Below the pieces are notes generated by a model that searched no databases, had not been told where the DNA came from, and was given only the letters and a program-made list of their open reading frames with translations. A DNA stretch of 64,000 nt, from assembly GCA_029961055.1 (NCBI GenBank), contig JASBVM010000039.1, forward strand, positions 29,730-93,729, written 5' to 3'. The DNA is from Bacillota bacterium (GTDB taxonomy: Bacteria; Bacillota; Sulfobacillia; JAIMAT01). The translations under genes and the position numbers were made by a program. Positions 57,941 through 64,000 of this stretch are shown here, piece after piece; within the stretch, counting starts at the first letter, position 1, and every line of letters begins with the position of its first letter.

Positions 57941-58458
57941 ACGAGAACGGCTCCTCGTTCAGATCCGCGATCACCGTCTTCGTCTCCAGGTAGGCTTCCA
58001 GCGCCGTCCTCCCCAGCTCGCGGCCGACGCCGCTCTTCTTGTAGCCGCCGAAAGGCGCGGTGGGCGAGAGCAGCTGGTAGGTGTTGAGCCAGACGGTCCC
58101 CGCCTGGACGCTCCGGGCCATGCGCAGCGCCCGCTTCACGTCCCGCGTCCAGACGCCGGCGGCCAGCCCGTACATGGTCTGGTTGGCCAGCCGGACCGCC
58201 TCCGCCTCATCGTCGAAAGGAAGCACCACCGAGACCGGTCCGAAGATCTCTTCCTGGGCGATGCGCATCTCCGGCGTCACGTCGACGAAGAGCGTGGGCT
58301 CGACGAAGTAGCCGCGGCCCAGGCGCTCGGCGCGCTCCCCTCCCACCAGCGGCCGTGCCCCGGCCGCGCGGCCCTCGGCCACGTAGCCCAGGACGCGCTC
58401 CAGCTGCGCCTGGCTGACCACCGGTCCCACGTCGCTGGTGGGATCGGCGCCGGGCCCC
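57933..58458 (-). pseudogene. Aldehyde dehydrogenase, C-terminal fragment
   Basis: The frame encodes about 175 residues equal to the last third of an NAD(P)-dependent aldehyde dehydrogenase: TSDVGPVVSQAQLERVLGYV, RGYFVEPTLFVDV, the hallmark QEEIFGPVSVVLPFDDE, APFGGYKKSGVGRELG and a C-terminal LEAYLETKTV. The catalytic Cys region and cofactor domain are absent. Homology stops at about 58458, where it joins a transposase fragment. In a living ALDH of about 490 residues this begins near residue 320. It is certainly non-functional as an ALDH unless rescued elsewhere. Confidence 0.88.
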
Positions 58459-58459
58459 A

Positions 58460-58857
58460 GACCTCGCTCTTGGAGATCCCGTCCAGCCCCAGGCTCTCCA
58501 CCAGCTCGTCGACCTTCCGCGTGCTGACGCCGTGGACGTACGCCTCCTGGACGACCGAGACCAGCGCCTTCTCGGCACGCCGCCGCGGCTCGAGGAGGCT
58601 GGGGAAGAACGAGCCCTTGCGGAGCTTGGGGATCTGGAGCTCCAGCGTCCCCACCCGCGTCTGGAGCAACCGCCGGCAGTGGCCGTTGCGCTGCGTCACC
58701 CGCTCGGGGCTGCGCTCGTAGCGTTCGGCGCCGATCTTCTCGCTGGCCTCGGCCTCGATCAGCGCCTGAAAGAGCCAGCGGAGGACTCGTGGATCGGATC
58801 GGGGGCGTCCTGGGCGTTGCGCAGGAGTTCCGAGAGCGAGAGACTGGTCTTAGCCAC
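58460..58857 (-). pseudogene. IS256-family transposase, N-terminal fragment with frameshift
   Basis: The first 130 or so residues of a mutator/IS256-type transposase. It starts at GTG 58857 (VAKTSLSLSELLRNAQ), continues RVLRWLFQALIEAEASE, and after a frameshift resumes KIGAERYERSPERVTQRNGH with LELQIPKLRKGSFFPSLLEP and VSTRKVDELVESLGLDGISKSEV. The frameshift lies near 58740, where GAGAGAAG replaces the expected GAGAAG, a 2-base insertion. The C-terminal two thirds with the DDE catalytic residues is missing; the frame ends at the junction with the ALDH fragment. Confidence 0.85.
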
Positions 58858-59530
58858 TCTGGGGTCCTTCCTTGGTTGCGGATTGGCTACCGCCAGGAAA
58901 CCTCAGGGTGGCTTTCCTTGCCCAGCCAGGAACTGGCTGGCTTGCCCGGCGGCACCTCGGTCTACGCCCTCGGGTGCAGCCGGAAGGACCTCAGCTCACC
59001 CAGGACTTTTCCACCAGAACCCGGGACACAGGCGTCCTTATTCCGGTGCGCACCCGCACCGCCGCCGATCTGCGGGGAGCCTCCGCGCGCCCGAGGAAGT
59101 GGACATCCGGGAGGGTCACCGGACCTACGAGGAGCGCCTCGCCGAGAAGTTCCAGGCGGGCCGCACGGACGGGTGAGTCGGGCCGATGCCGCTCCGCGGC
59201 CTGCCGGGCAACATGGCACCCAAGGGCTACGAGGCGGTGCGAGTGGCCAAGTTTAGCCCCGAGGGCCGGATCACTCTCCCGAGCTCGACCCGATCGCCGC
59301 GCACTTGGTGCACGGCGATCGGGTCGGTCACGCCTTCGACCGTTTGGTGATCCGGAGGTGATCCAGCACGGTACCCAGGCGTCGGAGCTTGGACACGAGA
59401 CCTCCGGCGGTGACAAGCCGGCGGTGCAGAGGTAACCCCTCCCTTCGGATGCAAGCTGGGGGCGCGACGTGGAAGGAAGGGCCGCTCCGCCTCCGCATCC
59501 GCGCCCCGCTGTGGAGGAACCCTGCGAGCC
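58858..59530. other. Degenerate region without an intact gene
   Basis: No complete gene is visible in these 673 bases. The first 170 probably include the end region of the decayed IS256-type element. On the + strand a coding-like stretch ends at 59176 (PEEVDIREGHRTYEERLAEKFQ-like, broken after 20 residues) with no recognised family. A second stretch at 59206-59360 (YEAVRVAKFSPEGRITLP then, one base out of frame, ELDPIAAHLVHGDRV) vaguely recalls an AbrB-type swapped-hairpin protein. All are most likely gene debris between the IS remnant and the kdgT operon. Confidence 0.5.
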
Positions 59531-60517
59531 CTACACGGACTCCTCGACCGGTTCGGCACCCTGCTGCTGGCGAGCCTCGACCCGGCGTGCGAACCACGCG
59601 GTCACCAACGGCACGAGCACGGCCGTCACCACCACCGACGCGGCCACCTGCACCGTAGCCTGCGAGGCGATGGGCGCGTATCCGGCATAAGCGGCGGCGA
59701 CCGCAGTCGGCACGGCGGCGGCGTTCCCCGCCGTCGAGGCTGCGGCGATCCCGGCCAGGCCGGTCCCTCCGGTCGCCCGGTCGAGAAGGATCAGGACGGC
59801 CCCGGTCACCACGACCACGGCCAGACCGAGCAGGACTCCGGTGATGCCCGCGGCGGCCACGTTGACGAGGTTGATGCCCGACCCCAGGGCCAAGGCGAAC
59901 ATCGGGATGAGGACGTCCTGCGCCTTGCTGAGGAAAGCACGCATCTCCTCGTCCAGGTTCCCGAGGACCATGCCGAGGATCAACGGCAGGATCGCGAAGA
60001 CGAAGGCCTTCAGGGGGAAGCTGGCCAGGCCGGCGACGCCCAGGATCAGCATCGTGAAGAAGGGGCCGGACTCGAGCGACATGATCGAGTAGGCCGCGAC
60101 GTCCTCGACCTTCTTCCCGAGCTGGCCCATCAGGGCCATGTAGAGGCCGCCGTTGGTGTCTGAGAAGGCGGCGACGATCGCCAGGGCGGAGAGGCCGAGG
60201 AGCATGTGGTTTGGATCGGGTGCCGCTGCCTTGATCAGGAAGCCGATGGCCGCAGCCGTGAGGATCTTGCCCGCCCAGAGGGCGACGCCCTTCTTCAGGA
60301 TGTATCCCGCCGCGTTGATGCGGATGGTCGAGCCCAGGGCGATGTAGAAGGCTGCCAGCAGAGGCAAGGCCCCGGTCATCAGGCCGCCTGTGAAGGACGA
60401 CTTGAAGACGGGATCATCGAACAGCCCCGGAAAGAGCGTCCGGATGACGGCGCCCAGCAGGAGCGGTACGATCATCATGCCGCCGGGTATCCTTTCGATG
60501 CTGCGCTTGATCTTCAT
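59531..60517 (-). CDS. kdgT: 2-keto-3-deoxygluconate permease family transporter
   Basis: A 328-residue proton symporter of the KdgT family with about ten hydrophobic segments. Family blocks are SIERIPGGMMIVPLLLGAVI at the start, GGLMTGALPLLAAFYIALGSTI, and AASTAGNAAAVPTAVAAAY. The ATG at 60517 has AGGAGG 8 bases upstream; longer reading frames add a non-homologous leader. It ends an operon with pdxA2 and dtnK, where it probably imports a four-carbon sugar acid such as threonate or erythronate instead of ketodeoxygluconate. Confidence 0.92.
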   Translation of the reverse strand: MKIKRSIERIPGGMMIVPLLLGAVIRTLFPGLFDDPVFKSSFTGGLMTGALPLLAAFYIALGSTIRINAAGYILKKGVALWAGKILTAAAIGFLIKAAAPDPNHMLLGLSALAIVAAFSDTNGGLYMALMGQLGKKVEDVAAYSIMSLESGPFFTMLILGVAGLASFPLKAFVFAILPLILGMVLGNLDEEMRAFLSKAQDVLIPMFALALGSGINLVNVAAAGITGVLLGLAVVVVTGAVLILLDRATGGTGLAGIAAASTAGNAAAVPTAVAAAYAGYAPIASQATVQVAASVVVTAVLVPLVTAWFARRVEARQQQGAEPVEESV

Positions 60518-60530
60518 GCGACATTCCTCC

Positions 60531-61562
60531 TCACTGGCCGGGCAGCAGGTCGCGGACCGCCTCGAGGGCTGCGACCATGCTGGCTTCGCGCGCGACCCCG
60601 CGGCCGGCGATGTCATAAGCGGTGCCGTGGTCCACCGAGGTGCGAAGGAAGGGCAACCCGAGCGTCACGTTGACTCCGGTATCGAGCCCCAGCATCTTGA
60701 CCGCGATGTGCCCCTGGTCGTGGTAAAGCGCGATCGCCGCGTCGAACTGGCCTTCCGCAGCGCGGGCGAAGACGGTGTCGGCCGGGAGTGGCCCGTCCAC
60801 GTCCAGGCCACGGCCCCGCGCCTCAGCCACCGCGGGCCGGAGGATGCGCGTCTCCTCCTCGCCGAAGAGGCCCCCCTCGCCGGCATGCGGGTTGAGCGCG
60901 GCGAGCGCCAGGTGCGGGCGGCGGCCCAGCAGCCGCCGGAGTGCCTCGTCGGCCAACTCGATGGTGGCAAGGACGCGCTCCTGGGAGAGCTGGCGGATAG
61001 CCTCCGCCAGACCCACGTGCGTGGTCACGTGGACCACCCGCAGGCGCCCGTTCGCCAGCATCATGGCCACGCGCCCAACGCCGGCGAGGTGCGCCAGGGC
61101 GTCCGTGTGGCCGGGGTAGGGGATGCCGGCGAGGCGCCAGGCTTCCTTGTTGATGGGCGCGGTCGAGATGGCGTCCACCTTTCCGGCTACGGCCAGCTCG
61201 GCCGCCGTGCGGACGTACGCGAAGGCCGCCCGGCCAGACCGCGCGTCGAGCTGGCCCCAGGGCAGGCCGCGTACATCGGCGGCCGCCTCACGCGCCGGCG
61301 CGACCACTTCGACCGTCCCCGGCTTGAAGCGGGCCTCGGCCGGATCGGCCACCGCACGGATGCGGGGCGCTGAGGGCAGGCGGCTGGCCCGCAGCAGGAC
61401 GTCCGCCGCCTCCTCGAGGCGCCCGGCGTCACCCACGACCAGGGCGCGGACGGCCGCACCCACCTCCGGCCGGGCCAGGGCCAGGAGGACGATCTCCGGC
61501 CCGATGCCCGCCGGATCACCCATGGTCACGGCTACCAACGGTCTCTCCACGAACGCGTTCAC
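60531..61562 (-). CDS. pdxA2: PdxA-family dehydrogenase (PdxA2, 4-phospho-threonate/erythronate dehydrogenase)
   Basis: A 343-residue metal- and NAD-dependent dehydrogenase homologous to PdxA. Landmarks are VAVTMGDPAGIGPEIVLLAL, ISTAPINKEAWRLAG, PGHTDALAHLAG with a metal-binding His, LNPHAGEGGLFG and LYHDQGHIAVKML. In the catabolic PdxA2 group, the enzyme oxidises D-threonate 4-phosphate, or the erythronate isomer, with decarboxylation to dihydroxyacetone phosphate. The GTG at 61562 overlaps the dtnK stop as GTGA. Pairing with dtnK and kdgT argues for this catabolic role over vitamin B6 synthesis. Confidence 0.9.
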   Translation of the reverse strand: MNAFVERPLVAVTMGDPAGIGPEIVLLALARPEVGAAVRALVVGDAGRLEEAADVLLRASRLPSAPRIRAVADPAEARFKPGTVEVVAPAREAAADVRGLPWGQLDARSGRAAFAYVRTAAELAVAGKVDAISTAPINKEAWRLAGIPYPGHTDALAHLAGVGRVAMMLANGRLRVVHVTTHVGLAEAIRQLSQERVLATIELADEALRRLLGRRPHLALAALNPHAGEGGLFGEEETRILRPAVAEARGRGLDVDGPLPADTVFARAAEGQFDAAIALYHDQGHIAVKMLGLDTGVNVTLGLPFLRTSVDHGTAYDIAGRGVAREASMVAALEAVRDLLPGQ

Positions 61563-62842
61563 CCTTCCTTTCCACGAGCGAGCAGGAAGTCGACCGCCCG
61601 GAGCAGGGCGTCTTCCGCTCCGAATCCCCCTGCTTTGGAGATGAGCACGAAGCGGTCGTCCGCCTCGCTCCACGGCATGCCCGGGATCACCTCCCCCTGG
61701 GGCCACAAAGCGTCGATTCGCAGAGCACGGCAGAGCGCGAGCGTGGTGTCGCCGCCAGTACTGACCAGACCGAGCCTCCGGCCGGGCGACGTCGACGCCC
61801 AGAACCGCGCGAGTTCGGCCAGATCCGCCTCGAAGTGGGGGAGCGTGCCGCCGGCGCCCGCCGGCCGCTCCGGTGCGAGCTCGACCGCGACGACGCGGGC
61901 CGTCTGGGTGGCGAGCCAGCGCGAGGCGCGAGCCAGCTCCTCCTCGCGCCCGGCGGGCTCGGCCAGGCAGGGCGTGTCCAGGCGCAGGCGGAGCGCCTCA
62001 CCAGCCGCGACCAGCCGCTCCAGCTGCGCATGGGCTTTGGGGTTGGCGCTGCCGACGAGGACCAGGAGCCGATCGACCGCCTTCATCGGCGCCGCCGGCG
62101 GGGACGGCTCCTCCCGCAGCCAGAGGGGTGCGAGAGGCCGGGCCAGACCGGCCGAACCGACCGGCAGCACTTCGGGATGACGCGCTAGGAAGCGGGCCGC
62201 CTCCGCGAGATCTTCCTCGCTCTTTGTCTCCGGGACGAGAACGGCGGGGGAGCGGCGGCGCGCCTCCCCCAGCGCTTCCTCCAGCTCGACCGCCCCGCTC
62301 TCGACGACGGCGAGCGAACTGGTGGCGAGGACTACGTCGGCCAGACGATCGTGGCGGACGGGGTGGACCGGGTCGCGCCCTGCGGCGGTCTCCGTGACGG
62401 GACGCCCGTCGACCAGGAGCCGCCCCGCAACGACGAGGCGGCCGTTGGCCGGGAAGGCGGGGGCGAGAAGCGCCACCTCGCGGCCGAGCCCGTGCAGCGT
62501 GGCCTCGATCTCGGCACCGACGTTACCGCGCAGGGTGGAGTCAACCTTCTTGAAGACCCGCGCCGGCCGCCCCGCCAGGAGGCGCGCGGCCTGCCCAACG
62601 ACCGCGGCTGCCTCGGCGGGCTGCAGCCCCCGGCTCTCACTGTCGAAGACCTGTACCAGGTCGCCCGGATGGAGCGGCTGCCAGGGGCGGGCGGGATCGA
62701 AGGCGATGCGCACCCGCCGCAGGGCGGTGCGGAAGTAGGTGGCCGAGTCGGCCGCGCCTGTCAGGTCGTCGGCGAGGACATAGATCGGGAGCGAAGGCGA
62801 GGAAGGCGCCTCCTCGATCGCGCAGAGCTCCTCCTCAGGCAC
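61559..62842 (-). CDS. dtnK: Four-carbon acid sugar kinase (DtnK/OtnK family)
   Basis: A 427-residue ATP-dependent kinase of the DUF1537 family, which phosphorylates threonate- or erythronate-type acids. The N-terminal domain opens [17 protein letters not shown] and carries [16 protein letters not shown]; the C-terminal nucleotide-binding domain has [26 protein letters not shown] and [16 protein letters not shown] 62842 is favoured by GGGAG 5 bases upstream and overlaps the regulator's end by 8 bases; the frame can extend to 62896. D-threonate versus D-erythronate or L-threonate cannot be told by eye. Confidence 0.93.
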   Translation of the reverse strand: MPEEELCAIEEAPSSPSLPIYVLADDLTGAADSATYFRTALRRVRIAFDPARPWQPLHPGDLVQVFDSESRGLQPAEAAAVVGQAARLLAGRPARVFKKVDSTLRGNVGAEIEATLHGLGREVALLAPAFPANGRLVVAGRLLVDGRPVTETAAGRDPVHPVRHDRLADVVLATSSLAVVESGAVELEEALGEARRRSPAVLVPETKSEEDLAEAARFLARHPEVLPVGSAGLARPLAPLWLREEPSPPAAPMKAVDRLLVLVGSANPKAHAQLERLVAAGEALRLRLDTPCLAEPAGREEELARASRWLATQTARVVAVELAPERPAGAGGTLPHFEADLAELARFWASTSPGRRLGLVSTGGDTTLALCRALRIDALWPQGEVIPGMPWSEADDRFVLISKAGGFGAEDALLRAVDFLLARGKEG

Positions 62843-63686
62843 CGGCGCTCCCCCCTTCCTCCTGGCTCGCGCCGGGGACGGCTCCGCCGCGGTCACCCGC
62901 GCTGGTCTCTGGAGCGGAGTCGGTCCGCGCCGGGCGCGCGACTTCGATCACCGGCACGTTCCAGGCGAAGAGCGCCTCGCGGAAGGACTCGGGGACGTAG
63001 TCGGTGACCAGCAGGTGGATGGCGGAGAGCGGCGCGTAGGCCGGCAGGCCGGCGTCGCAGAACTTGTCGTGGTCGACCAGCAGCACCACCTGCTCGCTGC
63101 GGGTGAGGAGGGCGCGCTTGACGCCGATGGTGAAGGGGTTGACGTTGTAAAGCCCGTTGCGCACGTCCAGGCGCGCCGACGAGAGGAAGAAGCGCGTCAG
63201 GCGCCGCTCGGCGAAGTACGCCTCCGTCTCCGGCCCGAAGACCGCCGCCATCGCCGGCACGTAGAGCCCGGGAGCCAGGTGCACCTCCAGGTTCCGCCGC
63301 GCCATCGCCTGGAGGACGGCCAGGGAGTTGGTGTAGGCGACTACCCCCTGGGGCAGGTGGGGCACCATCTGGGCGACGGTCGAACCCGAGTCGAGCGCCA
63401 CCACGTCGGAGGGTCGCGCTTCCTCCGCCGCCCGCTGCGCGATGCGACGCTTGGCCTCCAGGTTGACATGGGTGCGCAGATCGAAACTTGGTCCGAAGGA
63501 AGGATCGATCCCCAGGCGGAGGTTCCGCCCGCTCGGGTTGGGCCGGTAGCCCAGCTCCTCCGCCGCCTGGCGCACCCGCCGGGCGATCTCCTCGCGGACC
63601 GACGGGTTGCCGTTCAGGACACGGGAGACGGTGGCCAGCGAGACCCCCGCCTGCCGGGCTACGTCCCGGATCGTCGGCGCACGCAT
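62835..63686 (-). CDS. Chimeric regulator: LacI-type HTH plus DeoR-type sensor domain
   Basis: A 283-residue regulator. Residues 4-51 are a LacI-family headpiece ([20 protein letters not shown], then [20 protein letters not shown]), with a LacI-like hinge segment GRNLRLG at 53-59. Instead of the periplasmic-binding-protein domain of LacI, residues about 76-235 are a DeoR-family sensor ([57 protein letters not shown]), a fold that binds phosphorylated sugars. The tail is Ala/Gly-rich. ATG 63686 has GGAGGGG 8 bases upstream. It heads the dtnK-pdxA2-kdgT operon and should control it through a phosphorylated intermediate. Confidence 0.9.
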   Translation of the reverse strand: MRAPTIRDVARQAGVSLATVSRVLNGNPSVREEIARRVRQAAEELGYRPNPSGRNLRLGIDPSFGPSFDLRTHVNLEAKRRIAQRAAEEARPSDVVALDSGSTVAQMVPHLPQGVVAYTNSLAVLQAMARRNLEVHLAPGLYVPAMAAVFGPETEAYFAERRLTRFFLSSARLDVRNGLYNVNPFTIGVKRALLTRSEQVVLLVDHDKFCDAGLPAYAPLSAIHLLVTDYVPESFREALFAWNVPVIEVARPARTDSAPETSAGDRGGAVPGASQEEGGSAGA

Positions 63687-63716
63687 GCGCACCACCCCTC
63701 CGCCGGAAACAAGTGA

Positions 63717-63737
63717 GAAAACGTTAACAGAAAACGT
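63717..63737 (-). promoter_or_regulatory. Direct repeat GAAAACGT upstream of the regulator
   Basis: GAAAACGT occurs at 63717-63724 and 63730-63737 in an AT-rich patch 31-51 bases upstream of the ATG. The 13-bp period would put both copies on nearly one DNA face. It overlaps the probable promoter zone and could be an operator for the LacI/DeoR chimera. Confidence 0.35.
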
Positions 63738-63847
63738 ATTCCATTCCCGGCGCAGGGTAACGCCGGTGGCTCGCCGGCGTCAAGGGCGGGGATTGCCAAA
63801 GGTGCAAAGGGTGTGCGCGAACCCTTCTCCGGACCCGCACACGGAAG

Positions 63848-63882
63848 TGCCATCATAATGGCATTTCCGATGGCATGCCATC
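63848..63882. promoter_or_regulatory. Pair of ATGGCA inverted repeats, candidate operator
   Basis: TGCCAT-CATA-ATGGCA (63848-63863) is followed after five bases by the perfect 14-bp palindrome GATGGCATGCCATC (63869-63882). Four copies of one half-site in 35 bases is unlikely to be chance in this GC-rich window. It lies about 160-200 bases upstream of the regulator gene in the only gap before the next gene. Confidence 0.45.
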
Positions 63883-63969
63883 ACTTCGCGGAGGCGCCCG
63901 CGAGGAGGTCGTGACGCGTCCTTGGACGACGAGGGGCTCGCCGAAGGGGCCTCCCCGGCGCGCGCCGCC

Positions 63970-64000
63970 CTACCTGAGCTCCTTGCGCATGCGGTGGAAC
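63970..64000 (-). CDS. 3' end of an unidentified gene, continues beyond window
   Basis: The last 31 bases read on the minus strand as FHRMRKELR followed by TAG (63970-63972), which looks like the C-terminus of a protein encoded mostly outside the window. Too little remains to name it. The 280 bases between it and the regulator contain the repeats noted here and no other gene. Confidence 0.3.
   Translation of the reverse strand, partial: FHRMRKELR

Overview
The window is a high-GC stretch whose gene content points to a spore-forming, Gram-positive-type Firmicute, plausibly a Symbiobacterium/Thermaerobacter-like lineage. The lineage is inferred from gene content only. Spore genes are sleB-ypeB (germination), cotJA-cotJB-cotJC (coat) and a YkoP-like gene. 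SLH-domain and VanW proteins fit a Gram-positive-type envelope. A tungsten/molybdenum-cofactor locus fits a thermophilic or anaerobic/microaerobic life. Non-ATG starts (GTG, TTG) and 4-base stop/start overlaps are very common. I saw no rRNA, tRNA or CRISPR array.

Layout. 1-8740: tungsten island with the 3' part of an aldehyde ferredoxin oxidoreductase, two MoeA genes (the second fused to a substrate-binding-protein domain), tupABC, and a regulator joining a ModE DNA-binding domain to a TupA-like sensor. 8755-12580: uvrB-lgt-MBL hydrolase, running on into the regulator gene. 12735-16287: YkoP-like protein, a tandem repeat, K+-independent H+-pyrophosphatase, adenosine-specific kinase. 16437-24052: sleB-ypeB, an MFS transporter, murJ, an XRE/helical-repeat regulator, an HNH nuclease. 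24089-30399: O-antigen-ligase-like/TPR membrane protein with a lipid kinase, then ybdD-cstA. 30622-39503: cotJ operon, GH1 glycosidase, Pat-like acetyltransferase, a hypothetical protein, a thioesterase, an SLH protein, an S41 protease. 39646-51614: orphan response regulator with a degenerate HisKA-like protein, pyrG-sppA-Yip1, polysaccharide deacetylase, two EamA transporters, VanW, SIMPL and XRE proteins, citrate synthase. 51957-57444: DoxX protein, an RNB ribonuclease, and a pst operon in the order pstB-pstC-pstA behind a Pho-box-like repeat. 57845-59530: a decayed locus holding fragments of an alcohol dehydrogenase, an aldehyde dehydrogenase and an IS256-type transposase. 59531-63686: a four-carbon sugar-acid (threonate-type) operon with transporter, PdxA2, DtnK and a regulator that joins a LacI-type HTH to a DeoR-type sensor. 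63970-64000: the end of one more minus-strand gene.

How the genes work together. Tungstate would be bound by TupA, imported by TupBC, and inserted into molybdopterin by the MoeA proteins for the ferredoxin-linked aldehyde oxidoreductase. The ModE-TupA protein is placed to sense the oxyanion, and a 24-bp dyad upstream of tupA is a candidate site for it. In the sugar-acid operon, KdgT would import the acid, DtnK phosphorylate it and PdxA2 oxidise it to a triose phosphate, with the LacI/DeoR chimera sensing a phosphorylated intermediate. The most unusual items are these two domain-swapped regulators, the degenerate HisKA-like partner of the orphan response regulator, and the decayed dehydrogenase/transposase locus.
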